A stretch of DNA of 48,679 nucleotides, taken from contig JAFXGX010000006.1 of assembly GCA_017536695.1 (NCBI GenBank), forward strand, positions 1-48,679, read 5' to 3'. The position numbers and the translations under genes are program-made. Source of the stretch: Bacteroidaceae bacterium (GTDB lineage: Bacteria > Bacteroidota > Bacteroidia > Bacteroidales > Bacteroidaceae). The notes under the pieces are model-generated. The model did not search any database. It worked only from the letters and a program-made list of their open reading frames with translations, and was not told the DNA's origin. Below are positions 26,701 through 35,539 of the stretch, piece after piece (within the stretch, counting starts at the first letter, position 1; every line of letters starts with the position of its first letter).

Positions 26701-26812
26701 CAAGAGCCACAGCAGCAGTATCGGCAGGCAATGAGTATTTTGGGAAAGCCATTCCTTGTAAAGAACAGGCCATTAAAATAGCGGTAAGAACCTTTTTCAA
26801 TCTGATGTACAT
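23759..26812 (-). CDS. Large secreted Asp-box (BNR) beta-propeller protein with PKD and type IX tail (paralogue 2)
   Basis: A 1017-residue protein homologous along its length to the product of 20196-23225. Shared features are the N-terminal segment (PEWMKRIVKNPSGVNF, YRKYVAPDGSIVLP), about nine Asp-boxes (e.g. TTDGGETW, SNDGGESF, SDDGGLTF), the GWNEDVM segment, a PKD-like domain and the C-terminal sorting tail (NLPAGVYIYLIKSD…FIIK). It has an N-terminal signal (LTAILMACSLQGMAF). A TATATTTG box lies on the minus strand at 26844-26851. It is separated from paralogue 1 by the hairpin array. Substrate and enzymatic activity, if any, are unknown. Confidence 0.8.
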   Translation of the reverse strand: MYIRLKKVLTAILMACSLQGMAFPKYSLPADTAAVALEPNTFDPYFREPLPLNAPEWMKRIVKNPSGVNFNEMQRLFNEWRASDVDVRVKTVDHKPAFNFYRRWMAAYRKYVAPDGSIVLPAIQQFAAKVDSMNSRVTERDAKADELLWRNIGPNRTYEHKNGEVKRKDSQVCVFRIDVSLSDSATLYCGTESGVVFKTTDHGQTWQPCAPQHNFGGSIYSIAIDPVDDDIVYVGGGPWLWKTTDGGETWLRCAGITSRVNSIRINPENRDNITASAGSKHEDKLGSGFYISNDGGESFTCTLKGICFDHELQPDNPERIYLVRREPVGPWASIYVSGDGGYSWQQRELPVSMMICGRLAVSRAPGGEDYLYALVTCDSWGYDGGPQGGKGEPFILLSKDAGDSWEDKTVNKGEWHWDNTFSPIMDSAGGQGYFDMMIGASAHNPGHVLFGLTSLYRSTEEGTCNYRDHGIGGYQRSDWMHCDIQDIAVHPCGDTWICNDGGIKYSRDFFETKGEDRYDGIYASDYQGLGVGWNEDVMAAGRWHNGDVVHAASYGEGNTVHVGGVEIATGYVMKSNPWKVYFTDASTRIMPREIDGTIEEDFRTWFTEKKPYEVLRINGEIATDPRYALKVFLQDMTNTWEGYLSYDEGASFQKVFDSDGEDFYSYEFARTDPDRIYIVGAWNLWRSDDGGLTFYECTKPFPITDDYTHFTRVVVDPNDEDHLLVICNDRYGAVVESFDGGHSWQQFDLANLSNIRVHQIILVGDNFGSCYVTTYDGANVYFRDNSMGEFIDYSSGLNPGARISKVVPFYKNGVLRMATDQGLWEAPLYHQDFIAVPQPMALNLGSGNLTANPHKEVQLDSYSIVRQDENTRWQWSFSPQPQHVSDPTVRNPRVVFGNPGNYDVTLTITTVAGTSSRTIKNMITIEGSTGIDEDKVGEVGIESALLEQGEPLVIFCSGLETDASLTVHGMRGQLLHSETLPAGKENAYVHLDNLPAGVYIYLIKSDTQKFFGQFIIK

Positions 26813-27053
26813 TTATTAATATTTTTTCTTAATTGTTGTCTCGCAAATATAATTTATGATTTTAACACTATATAATCCGGTATAGATAATATATGTTAAC
26901 ATAAATTTTTTTCACATATTGCATTTTGAATGTTTTATAGCGCTTGATACCGGCTGCATCCATTGGAACAGACAATTTCAAAAGTTCTCCTAAAAAGCTT
27001 GTGAATAACAAACATAAAAAAAGTTAACAACAAAAATATTTTCCAATGGAAAA
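26813..27053. other. AT-rich divergent intergenic region
   Basis: This region separates divergently transcribed genes. It holds the -7 box of the BNR paralogue 2 promoter (26844-26851, minus strand). The rest is strongly AT-rich and shows no gene; the promoter of the flavoenzyme gene lies just beyond, at 27054-27084. Confidence 0.5.
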
Positions 27054-27084
27054 TTTGTAATAAAGAAACTAATTATCATCTTTG
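27054..27084 (+). promoter_or_regulatory. Promoter of the sulfur flavoenzyme gene
   Basis: TTTG (27054-27057), 19 bases, then CATCTTTG (27077-27084) fits the Bacteroidetes primary promoter TTTG-N19-TAnnTTTG with one mismatch. A leader of about 60 bases precedes the ATG at 27153. Confidence 0.65.
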
Positions 27085-27152
27085 CAATGCCATTAGACTA
27101 TAAAGGTATTTTCCATAAGATATTGATTAAACAACTTAGAAAAACATTAGAC

Positions 27153-29615
27153 ATGAAAACAGGCAAAAACTCCAAATTCATTATTGTAGGCGGTGTTGCC
27201 GGAGGTGCAACAGCCGCTGCGCGAATTCGCCGCAATACAGAGCAGGCCGAGATTATCCTATTCGAGAAAGGTGAGCACATCTCATATGCCAATTGCGGTT
27301 TACCTTATTACCTTGGGAACGTAATTGAAGAACGCGAGCGCCTTTTTGTACAGACTCCTGAGAGTTTCGGCAAACGATTCAATATCGATGTGCGTGTAAA
27401 GAGCGAAGTCACTGACATTGATACAGTTGCAAAGCAAGTACATATACGCACTTCTGACGGGCGCGAGTACACTGAAAGCTACGACAAGCTTTTACTTTCA
27501 CCCGGAGCATCTCCTGTACGTCCTCCGTTGCCAGGCATTGACAATGAAGGAATATTCACTCTGCGAAACGTAGCCGATACAGACAGAATAAAAAGCTACA
27601 TGCAACAAAAGAAAATAAAAAATGCAGTGATAGTGGGCGGTGGATTCATCGGTCTGGAAATGGCAGAGAATCTACACCATACAGGAGTTGATGTCAGTAT
27701 TGTAGAAATGGGCAACCAGGTAATGAATCCCATTGACTTCTCCATGGCATCACTTGTCCACAAGCATCTGCAGGAGAAAGGCATACAACTGTTATTGGGA
27801 GAGGCCGTGGAGTCATTTACCGGCAAGGACGGAAGGCTCACAGTGCATTTCAAATCGGGGATTAACTTAGAGACGGATTTGGTTCTGCTTTCCATTGGAG
27901 TAAAAGCAGAAACCACGCTTGCCCGGAAAGCAGGACTGAGATTAGGCGAGATGCAGGGAATATATGTCAACAGACACCTGCAGACATCCGATGAGAACAT
28001 TTATGCCGTTGGCGACGCCATTGAGTATCCCCATCCAATCACAGGAAAACCCTGGCTCAATTTTCTTGCCGGCCCGGCCAACCGCCAAGCACGCATTGTC
28101 GCAGACAATATGGTGTTCGGCAACATCATGAGCTATGAAGGTTCAATAGGGACATCCATTGCCAAAGTTTTTGACATTACAGTTGCGAGCACCGGACTGC
28201 CGGCCAAAAGACTCAAGCAAATGGGAATCCCTTACCTCTCGGCCACAACGCATGCAGGATCACACGCAGGTTATTACCCCGGAGCATTACAGATGAGCAT
28301 AAAGATAACTTTTTCACCCACAGATGGCCGCTTATATGGAGCACAGATTGTGGGATACGACGGTGTAGACAAGCGTATAGACCAATATGCTCTGCACATC
28401 AAGAACAAGGCTACAGTAAAGGAACTCACTCAACTGGAACATGCCTACGCACCCCCATATTCTTCGGCAAAAGACCCTGTTGCCATTACCGGATATATCG
28501 CCGGCAATATACTGAGCGGCAAAATGACACCACTCTACTGGAGGGATTTAGCAGAAACCGACATCTCCCGGATTACATTGGTTGATGTGCGTACAAAGGA
28601 GGAATCAGAATTGGGAACTATTCCGGGAGCTATTAATATTCCTCTGGATGAACTGCGAGACCGCATGAAAGAGTTGCCCATGGAGCGTCCGGTATATCTG
28701 TTCTGCAGTGTAGGCTTAAGAGGTTACCTGGCCTCAAACATTCTAAAAGACAATGGCTATAAGGATGTACGCAACCTCATCGGCGGACTCAAGACATATG
28801 AAACATCGACATCCCCACTGCTCCCGGTCACAAAACATAACGACAATGAGCCGGAAGAACATCCCGGTGCCCACACAAGCCCAACTACGACAATAAAGGT
28901 TGACGCTTGCGGAATCCAATGCCCCGGGCCGATTCTCAAATTGAAAAAATCCATCGAGTCCGTCAACACAGGAGAGCGCATTGAAATTTGCGCTACCGAT
29001 GGCGGTTTCCCAAGGGATGCAGAAGCATGGTGTCACACGACCGGCAATACATTCATCGAAAAGTACTCCGAGAATGGCATACACCATGTTATCATAGAGA
29101 AATCCGATTCAGGGATGAAGTGTACAGAGAATGTAGGAAAAGATGGGAATGGCAAGACACTCATCCTGTTCAGCGACGACCTCGACAAGACTTTAGCAAC
29201 ATTTGTACTTGCGAACGGAGCCGCTGCCACAGGCAAGAAAGTATCCATCTTCTTCACTTTTTGGGGACTGAATGCAATAAAAAAAGTGCAGAAGCCAAAA
29301 GTAAAAAAAGACATTTTCGGCAAGATGTTCGGCTGGATGCTCCCTTCTGATTCCACCGAACTATCCCTTTCAAAGATGAACATGATGGGCATCGGCAGCA
29401 AGATGATGCGCTTCCTGATGAGGAAGAAAAATGTCTCTTCATTAGAAGAACTCAGATTACAAGCCATTGAAAACGGCGTTGAATTCATCGCATGTCAGAT
29501 GTCTATGGATGTTATGGGGATAAAACGTGAAGAGCTACTTGACAATGTAGTAATTGGCGGTGTCGCCACATACATGGACAGAGCCGAACAATCTAACGTC
29601 AATTTATTCATATAA
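27153..29615 (+). CDS. Multidomain flavoenzyme: CoA-disulfide reductase-like, rhodanese, TusA and DsrE domains
   Basis: An 820-residue fusion. Residues 1-450 form a pyridine-nucleotide disulfide oxidoreductase (FIIVGGVAGGATAAAR for FAD, active Cys48 in SYANCGLPYY, IVGGGFIGLEMAE for NAD(P)H) of the CoA-disulfide/NADH-dependent persulfide reductase type. Residues about 465-555 are a rhodanese with Cys518 (LFCSVGLRGY). Residues about 580-650 are a TusA domain with Cys590 in CPGP. Residues about 665-820 are a DsrE-like domain. Such fusions are thought to pass persulfide sulfur between domains for polysulfide or persulfide reduction. The frame opens at 27087, but MKTGKNSKFIIVGG at 27153 is preferred. 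A MarR gene follows after 10 bases, suggesting sulfur- or oxidant-responsive control. Confidence 0.88.
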   Translation: MKTGKNSKFIIVGGVAGGATAAARIRRNTEQAEIILFEKGEHISYANCGLPYYLGNVIEERERLFVQTPESFGKRFNIDVRVKSEVTDIDTVAKQVHIRTSDGREYTESYDKLLLSPGASPVRPPLPGIDNEGIFTLRNVADTDRIKSYMQQKKIKNAVIVGGGFIGLEMAENLHHTGVDVSIVEMGNQVMNPIDFSMASLVHKHLQEKGIQLLLGEAVESFTGKDGRLTVHFKSGINLETDLVLLSIGVKAETTLARKAGLRLGEMQGIYVNRHLQTSDENIYAVGDAIEYPHPITGKPWLNFLAGPANRQARIVADNMVFGNIMSYEGSIGTSIAKVFDITVASTGLPAKRLKQMGIPYLSATTHAGSHAGYYPGALQMSIKITFSPTDGRLYGAQIVGYDGVDKRIDQYALHIKNKATVKELTQLEHAYAPPYSSAKDPVAITGYIAGNILSGKMTPLYWRDLAETDISRITLVDVRTKEESELGTIPGAINIPLDELRDRMKELPMERPVYLFCSVGLRGYLASNILKDNGYKDVRNLIGGLKTYETSTSPLLPVTKHNDNEPEEHPGAHTSPTTTIKVDACGIQCPGPILKLKKSIESVNTGERIEICATDGGFPRDAEAWCHTTGNTFIEKYSENGIHHVIIEKSDSGMKCTENVGKDGNGKTLILFSDDLDKTLATFVLANGAAATGKKVSIFFTFWGLNAIKKVQKPKVKKDIFGKMFGWMLPSDSTELSLSKMNMMGIGSKMMRFLMRKKNVSSLEELRLQAIENGVEFIACQMSMDVMGIKREELLDNVVIGGVATYMDRAEQSNVNLFI

Positions 29616-29625
29616 GTAAAGCACA

Positions 29626-30006
29626 ATGGAGAAAATAACATGCATATGCGTCATGAGAGAGTTGTTTACAGCTCTCTCATGTCTTGAGAAAGAATTGACA
29701 GAGATACATGGAGTCAATTTGAACGAAGCCATGGTACTTTGCGCCGTAGGCAATGAAGACGTTACCGCATCAGACATTTCCAACAGGACTGGGATGCTTC
29801 CGTCGCACACATCGAAAGTGATTGGCTCATTAGAAAAGCTGAGACTTATTGAACGTCAATTAGGCAAGCAGGATAAGCGTAAAATATACTTGTCACTTAC
29901 CAAAGAGGGCAAATCACGTCTTGAAAGAATCAAGATTCACGAACTTGACATTCCCGACATACTGGAACCATTATTTAAAAAATACGCAGAACAGCAAGTG
30001 CCATAA
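29626..30006 (+). CDS. MarR-family transcriptional regulator
   Basis: A 126-residue winged-helix protein. The helix-turn-helix is around residues 45-75 (VTASDISNRTGMLPSHTSKV), followed by the wing (LIERQLGKQDKRKIYLSLTK). A helical N-terminus serves for dimerisation. It starts 10 bases after the sulfur flavoenzyme and is almost certainly co-transcribed, so it probably regulates that gene. Cys6 and Cys8 near the N-terminus (ITCICVM) could sense persulfide or oxidants, but this is only a suggestion. Confidence 0.88.
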   Translation: MEKITCICVMRELFTALSCLEKELTEIHGVNLNEAMVLCAVGNEDVTASDISNRTGMLPSHTSKVIGSLEKLRLIERQLGKQDKRKIYLSLTKEGKSRLERIKIHELDIPDILEPLFKKYAEQQVP

Positions 30007-30207
30007 AGCTTAGTGGAAAGCGATAAAAGATGTTGTTCAATACAGTTATAATAGATATTAAGGAAGTATATGAAGTATTAGCAAACAAACTATTGCAAAG
30101 ATTAGATAAATTCACTTTAAAGCACTATTTTCGCATTCAGAAAGTCATTGAGCAATATGACTTTCCATATACAATGACAGAAAGAACTAAAAAAGAACCT
30201 TATACAT

Positions 30208-31458
30208 ATGAAATCACTACGTTCGCTATTCAGGATTGGCCTTGGCCCCTCCAGCAGCCACACCATGGGGCCTAACCGCGCTGCGAAGATTTTCGCCGAG
30301 CGCTGCCCAGATGTCGACACATACAGAGTAACCCTTTACGGCAGCCTTGCAGCAACCGGCGAGGGTCACATGACCGACAAGGCCATCATTTCGGTACTTG
30401 AGCCTATTGCCAAACTGGAGCTGCTATGGGAACCGAATACATTCCTCCCGTTCCACCCCAACGGCATGCTGTTCGAGGGAATAAAGGACGGCAAGGTAGT
30501 TGACAAATGGACAATTTACAGTATCGGTGGCGGCGAGCTCGCAAACGAAGAGACTACAAAGAACGAGGAAGACATATACCCGTTGACAACCATACACGAG
30601 ATTATGGACTGGTGCGATGAGACAGGATGCACCTTCTGGGAGTATGTCGAGAAGTATGAAGGTCCCGAAATATGGGACTACCTTACCGAAGTGTGGGAGA
30701 CCATGAAAAGCACAATCAAGCGAGGGCTTGAGAATGAAGGCGTACTGCCAGGCGGTCTCGGATTACAGCGCAAGGCAAACGTATACCTCAACAAATCGCA
30801 GTCATACAATGCAGCCGTGAGCAGCAAGGCTAAAGTATATGCCTATGCACTTGCCACCAGCGAGGAGAATGCCAGCGGAAGCACCATTGTTACAACACCC
30901 ACATGTGGTTCAAGCGGAGTGCTGCCGGCAGTGCTCTACCATCTGCATACATCGCATAACTGCTCGGACAAACGTATTCTGCGTGCTATTGCCACAGCCG
31001 GATTGTTCGGTAACGTAGCCAAGGAGCATGCCTCCATCTCAGGTGCAGACGTGGGTTGCCAGGGCGAGATAGGTGTTGCCTGCGCCATGGCGGCAGCAGC
31101 GGCATGCCAACTGTTCGGCGGAACTATAAACCAGATTGAATATGCTGCCGAGATGGGCCTTGAGCATCATCTCGGACTCACATGCGACCCACTCTGTGGA
31201 CTTGTTCAGGTACCTTGCATCGAACGTAACGCCATTGCCGCATCACGCGCTCTCGACGCATGCACATACTCCGCACTCTCGGACGGCAAGCACAAGATTG
31301 ACTACGACCGCATAGTTGAGGTAATGAAGGAGACCGGACACGACTTGCCGAGCCTCTACAAGGAGACATCAACCGGCGGTATTGCCAAGATTGACATCAG
31401 CAAGCGCCGCGGCTTCCGTAAGATTCTCGACACACTGCATATAACAAAGAACAAGTGA
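30208..31458 (+). CDS. sdaA: L-serine ammonia-lyase (iron-sulfur type)
   Basis: A 416-residue single-chain L-serine dehydratase converting L-serine to pyruvate and ammonia. The N-terminal domain has the hallmark GLGPSSSHTMGP. The catalytic domain shows the cysteines expected for the labile 4Fe-4S cluster in TCGSSGVLPA, GCQGEIGVAC and CDPLCGLVQVPC. Length is slightly below the E. coli enzyme. It is preceded by 200 AT-rich bases without a gene. The neighbours (dipeptidyl peptidase, tryptophanase, alanine dehydrogenase) make it part of an amino-acid fermentation region. Confidence 0.95.
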   Translation: MKSLRSLFRIGLGPSSSHTMGPNRAAKIFAERCPDVDTYRVTLYGSLAATGEGHMTDKAIISVLEPIAKLELLWEPNTFLPFHPNGMLFEGIKDGKVVDKWTIYSIGGGELANEETTKNEEDIYPLTTIHEIMDWCDETGCTFWEYVEKYEGPEIWDYLTEVWETMKSTIKRGLENEGVLPGGLGLQRKANVYLNKSQSYNAAVSSKAKVYAYALATSEENASGSTIVTTPTCGSSGVLPAVLYHLHTSHNCSDKRILRAIATAGLFGNVAKEHASISGADVGCQGEIGVACAMAAAAACQLFGGTINQIEYAAEMGLEHHLGLTCDPLCGLVQVPCIERNAIAASRALDACTYSALSDGKHKIDYDRIVEVMKETGHDLPSLYKETSTGGIAKIDISKRRGFRKILDTLHITKNK

Positions 31459-31537
31459 AAAGGAGAGGGTTAATGTTTAATGTTTAACAGGAATTCTTTT
31501 CTTTCATTGGTATTCACGAGATAAGGCACTATAAATA

Positions 31538-34051
31538 ATGAAAAGACTACTTTTACTTCTTGCTCTTCCGTTGCTGTTTGCATCGGCAAAGGGCAATGCA
31601 CAGAACGAGAACAATGACAACAAGGTAAAGCCGAACTATGAACTTGCAGAGCGCTTTTCTCCGAAGAAAGTCGGCAGAATGGTAAAGCAGACAAGAGTAC
31701 AGCCTGTATGGTTCGAGGACGGCAAGCGGTTCATATACTCATGGAGCGACACCAAAGAGCGCAACTTCTACATCGTTGATGCCGTAAAGGGCACAAAGCG
31801 CAAGCTCTGGGACATGGATTGGCTGGCAAAGGAGGTCACTGTGCGCACCGGCGACCCTTATGACGCACTGCACCTGCCAATAGGCATCAACAGAATAATA
31901 CGCGAAGGACGTTACGTGCGTTTTGACATTGCCTCAAAGAAAGAGGTTGACCGCGAGTTGCCACGCCACGAGCGCAACGACAGCACCAAAATAAAGGAGA
32001 ACAAGGGCAAGAAGATGAACAAGACCTTCTACTTCGAGTATGACATCAAGACAGGCGAACTGCTCGAGCGTACAAAGGATGAGATTGATGACCTCTACCC
32101 CAACTACCCCGCATGGGCAAACGTATCGCCCGACGGCAAGGTCGCTATCTACGAGAAGAACTACAACCTGTGGTACATGTCAATGGAGGACCTTGAGAAA
32201 CTGCGCATATGGGACAAGGACACAACCGTTGTCGAGCATCAGCTGACATTCAACGGCCGCCCCAACTGGTGCTATGCACACCACTCGCTCGATGAGAAGC
32301 CCGACAGCACCAAGCGCTACCGCGTATATGCACTGTGGAGCCCCGACTCACGTCACTTCGTGATGACACACCGCGCCGACTCCATTCTCTCGAAGATGTG
32401 GGTAATAAACTCTCTGAGCAGCCCACGCCCCAAGCTCGAGACATATTACTATCAGATGCCGGGCGAGGAGACTCCGGTAACAACAATGGAGCTCTTTGAT
32501 TTCGAGAACAAGACTAGCAGGAACATCAACGTGTCACAGTTCAAGCAGCAGCGCCTGGGCATATTCAGGAAGCCAGGCACGCACGCCACTAACTACGAGA
32601 GCCCACGCAAGAACATCTGGCTCGGCGATGAGAACGGCTTCTACTTCGAGCGCATAAGCCGCGACATGAAGAAGATTGAGGTTTGCCACGTATCACTCGA
32701 CTGCGACACCGCGAAGGCACTTGTACGCGAGGAGATGAACACAAGCATAGAGAGCAAGCAGATACGCCTTGTAAACGGCGGCAAGCAATTCATCCAGTGG
32801 TCGGAGCGCACAGGCTGGGCAATGCTCTACCTTTATAATGCAGACGGAACGCTCGTGAACGCAATCACAGACGGCGCATACCACGTAGAGGATGTTGTTG
32901 CCGTAGATGAGAAGGCAAAGAAAATATACTTTACAGCATGCGGCTACAACAAAGAGGAGAACCCGTACTACATGCACCTGTTCAGCGTAAACTTCGACGG
33001 TAGCAGCCTGAAGCAGATTGATGATACGGACATGAACATCAGCAGCTATTCGGTAGCCGAGAACGGCGAGGCGTTTGTTGTCACAGCATCACGCGTTGAC
33101 ACCACACCTGTGAACCATGTATACAGCAAGAACGGCAAGAAGAACGTCGAACTTGGGACAGCCGACCTTTCACAGCTTTTTGCCGCAGGATACAAGTTCC
33201 CCGAACGTTTCACTGTGAAGGCTGCCGACGGAATTACCGACCTCTACGGAGTGATGTACAAGCCATTCGATTTTGACTCTACAAAGTGCTACCCGCTCAT
33301 TGAGTACGTATACCCCGGCCCGCAGACCGAGGCTGTCAACGAGAGCTGGTCGAGCGGCATGAACCGCATTGACCGCCTTGCACAGATGGGATTCATAGTC
33401 GTCACTGTGGGTAACCGAGGCGGACACCCCAACCGTTCCAAGTGGTACCACAACTTCGGTTACGGCAACCTGCGTGACTATGGTCTCGCCGACAAGAAAG
33501 TGGCAGCACAGCAGCTCATTGCACGCCACAGCTTCATCGACGGCAATAATGTGGGCATCCATGGACACTCAGGCGGCGGTTTCATGTCTACTGCGGCCAT
33601 ACTCACATACAACGACTTCTTCAAGGCAGCCGTTTCATGTGCCGGCAACCACGACAACCGCATCTACAACAACTGGTGGAGCGAGAAGCACCACGGCATA
33701 AAGGAGAACATAAGGGAGAAGACAAACAAGGAGGGAGTGATTGAGCGCGACACAACATTCGCATACAACATAAGCACCAATCAGGAGCTTGCAGGCCGCC
33801 TGAAGGGACACCTGCTGCTGGTAACCGGCGACATGGACAACAATGTACATCCGGCAAACACCACACGCGTTGTAGACGCCCTCATACGCGCCAACAAGCG
33901 CTTTGAAATGCTAATACTACCTGGTGACAGGCACGGCTTTGAGACTAAAGACGAATATTTCTTCTGGAAGATGGCCGACTTCTTCAGCAAGCACCTGCTC
34001 GGTGAAGCAAAAGAGAGCGAGGTCGACATAAAGGAGATGAACAACGACTGA
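31538..34051 (+). CDS. S9-family serine peptidase, dipeptidyl peptidase IV-like, secreted
   Basis: An 837-residue prolyl-oligopeptidase family enzyme with a signal peptide (LLLLLALPLLFASAKGNAQ). The N-terminal two thirds form the beta-propeller. The C-terminal alpha/beta hydrolase carries the triad Ser678 (GHSGGG), Asp767 (DMDNNVHP) and His799 (GDRHGF). It releases dipeptides from peptide N-termini in the periplasm or at the surface. It starts 79 bases after sdaA, possibly in the same transcript, and ends at a strong terminator. The adjacent catabolic genes fit a role in peptide feeding. Confidence 0.92.
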   Translation: MKRLLLLLALPLLFASAKGNAQNENNDNKVKPNYELAERFSPKKVGRMVKQTRVQPVWFEDGKRFIYSWSDTKERNFYIVDAVKGTKRKLWDMDWLAKEVTVRTGDPYDALHLPIGINRIIREGRYVRFDIASKKEVDRELPRHERNDSTKIKENKGKKMNKTFYFEYDIKTGELLERTKDEIDDLYPNYPAWANVSPDGKVAIYEKNYNLWYMSMEDLEKLRIWDKDTTVVEHQLTFNGRPNWCYAHHSLDEKPDSTKRYRVYALWSPDSRHFVMTHRADSILSKMWVINSLSSPRPKLETYYYQMPGEETPVTTMELFDFENKTSRNINVSQFKQQRLGIFRKPGTHATNYESPRKNIWLGDENGFYFERISRDMKKIEVCHVSLDCDTAKALVREEMNTSIESKQIRLVNGGKQFIQWSERTGWAMLYLYNADGTLVNAITDGAYHVEDVVAVDEKAKKIYFTACGYNKEENPYYMHLFSVNFDGSSLKQIDDTDMNISSYSVAENGEAFVVTASRVDTTPVNHVYSKNGKKNVELGTADLSQLFAAGYKFPERFTVKAADGITDLYGVMYKPFDFDSTKCYPLIEYVYPGPQTEAVNESWSSGMNRIDRLAQMGFIVVTVGNRGGHPNRSKWYHNFGYGNLRDYGLADKKVAAQQLIARHSFIDGNNVGIHGHSGGGFMSTAAILTYNDFFKAAVSCAGNHDNRIYNNWWSEKHHGIKENIREKTNKEGVIERDTTFAYNISTNQELAGRLKGHLLLVTGDMDNNVHPANTTRVVDALIRANKRFEMLILPGDRHGFETKDEYFFWKMADFFSKHLLGEAKESEVDIKEMNND

Positions 34052-34072
34052 CAACCTTGATAAGTACCAAAC

Positions 34073-34105
34073 AAAGAGTGCAGCTCAAAACGAGCTGCAC
34101 TCTTT
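34073..34105. terminator. Bidirectional terminator between the S9 peptidase and tryptophanase genes
   Basis: AAAGAGTGCAGCTC and GAGCTGCACTCTTT form a perfect 14-base stem around AAAAC, with T-rich sequence following on the plus strand. The two genes converge here. Confidence 0.92.
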
Positions 34106-34123
34106 TGTTCTCATAGCTGATTA

Positions 34124-35503
34124 TCAATCCTCGATGCGTGCGAGTTTCACAGTGAAATGACGCATCAGTTCGGTCTCCCAAACAATCTTTACACCATGCT
34201 TGATACTGTCACGACGGTCGTAGACGTTCTTGAGTGCAACAGCAATGACATCCATGTGATTATTTGTATATACACGACGTGCGATGCAGAGACGCAGCAG
34301 GTCAAGACCACCGAAACGGTTCTCGCGTGTTACGGGATCACGGTCGGCAAGAATATAACCGATTTCGCAACCGCGAATGCCGGCCTCAAGGTATAGTTCA
34401 ATTGCCAATGTCTGCGCAGGGAACTCTTCCTTAGGCACATTGGAGAGCACACGGTCGGCATCGATGAAGAGAGCATGTCCACCGACAGGACGCTGATAAG
34501 GGATACCGAACTCATCCAGACGGGCTGCCAGATACTGTACCTGACGGATGCGTGTCTCGATATTGTCGAACTCAGTGTTCTCCTCGAGACCTACAGCAAG
34601 AGCCGCCATGTCACGGCCGTTCATACCGCCATATGTAAGATAGCCCTCAAAAGGAATACAATATTTCTTTGCCCCCTCGTACCAGTCCTCGTGACGTGTA
34701 GCGATGAAACCGCCCATGTTTACAAGACCGTCCTTCTTTGAAGACATTGTCATGCCGTCGGCAAGCGAGAACATCTCCTTTACAATCTCCTTGATTGTCT
34801 TGTCGGCATAGCCCTCTTCGCGTGTCTTGATGAAATAGGCATTCTCCACGAAACGTGCCGAGTCATAGATGACACGCTTACCGTACTTGTCTGCAAGGGC
34901 ACGTACCTCGCGCAGGTTCTGCATTGATACGGGCTGTCCGCCGGCAGTGTTGTTGGTGATTGTAATGATGATGAACGGAATCTTGTCGCCATGCTGCTGA
35001 AGTGCCTCTTCGAGTTTCTTGGGGTCGACGTTGCCCTTGAAAGGTATCTCGAGCTGAGTATTCTTGGCATCATCAATGGTGCAGTCCAGCGCTACGGCCT
35101 TTCGGCTCTCGATGTGTCCTTTGGTGGTGTCGAAGTGTGAGTTTCCGGGAACGACAGCACCCGCTGTCACAAGGTGGCTGAAGAGCACATTCTCGGCGGC
35201 ACGGCCCTGATGGGTAGGTATGACGTAGCTGAAACCAGTGAGCCTTTCAATGGTATCTTTCAGCTGAAAGAACGAAGATGAACCTGCATAGCTTTCATCG
35301 CCCATCATCATGGCTGCCCATTGGCGGTCACTCATGGCACCGGTACCCGAGTCGGTAAGGCAGTCGATATACACTTGCTCCGATTTCAACTGGAATAGGT
35401 TGTAATCGGCCTCTTTAATCCATTGCTCGCGCTCCTCGCGGGTACTCTTACGGATTGGTTCAACCATCTTGATTTTCCAAGATTCTGCAAAAGGTAGTTC
35501 CAT
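34124..35503 (-). CDS. tnaA: Tryptophanase (L-tryptophan indole-lyase)
   Basis: A 459-residue PLP enzyme of the beta-eliminating lyase family, converting tryptophan to indole, pyruvate and ammonia. Characteristic segments are LTDSGTGAMSDRQWAAMM, PTHQGRAAEN, NSHFDTTKGHIE, ITNNTAGGQPVS and the PLP lysine region MSSKKDGLVNMGG. The N-terminus MELPFAESWKIKMVEP matches Bacteroides tryptophanases as I remember them. Tyrosine phenol-lyase is the close alternative, but the FDTTKGH segment favours tryptophanase. It follows the alanine dehydrogenase gene by 36 bases, probably in one operon. No leader peptide of the E. coli TnaC type was sought in detail. The organism would be indole-positive. Confidence 0.9.
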   Translation of the reverse strand: MELPFAESWKIKMVEPIRKSTREEREQWIKEADYNLFQLKSEQVYIDCLTDSGTGAMSDRQWAAMMMGDESYAGSSSFFQLKDTIERLTGFSYVIPTHQGRAAENVLFSHLVTAGAVVPGNSHFDTTKGHIESRKAVALDCTIDDAKNTQLEIPFKGNVDPKKLEEALQQHGDKIPFIIITITNNTAGGQPVSMQNLREVRALADKYGKRVIYDSARFVENAYFIKTREEGYADKTIKEIVKEMFSLADGMTMSSKKDGLVNMGGFIATRHEDWYEGAKKYCIPFEGYLTYGGMNGRDMAALAVGLEENTEFDNIETRIRQVQYLAARLDEFGIPYQRPVGGHALFIDADRVLSNVPKEEFPAQTLAIELYLEAGIRGCEIGYILADRDPVTRENRFGGLDLLRLCIARRVYTNNHMDVIAVALKNVYDRRDSIKHGVKIVWETELMRHFTVKLARIED

Positions 35504-35539
35504 AGTAATAAAATATTATAGTTAGTTGATTATAAGTAT

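Noticed and set aside
30030-30275. Plus-strand open frame between the MarR and serine dehydratase genes
   Set aside because: It is AT-rich, overlaps the clear start of the serine dehydratase (GPSSSHT at its N-terminus) in another frame and resembles no protein.
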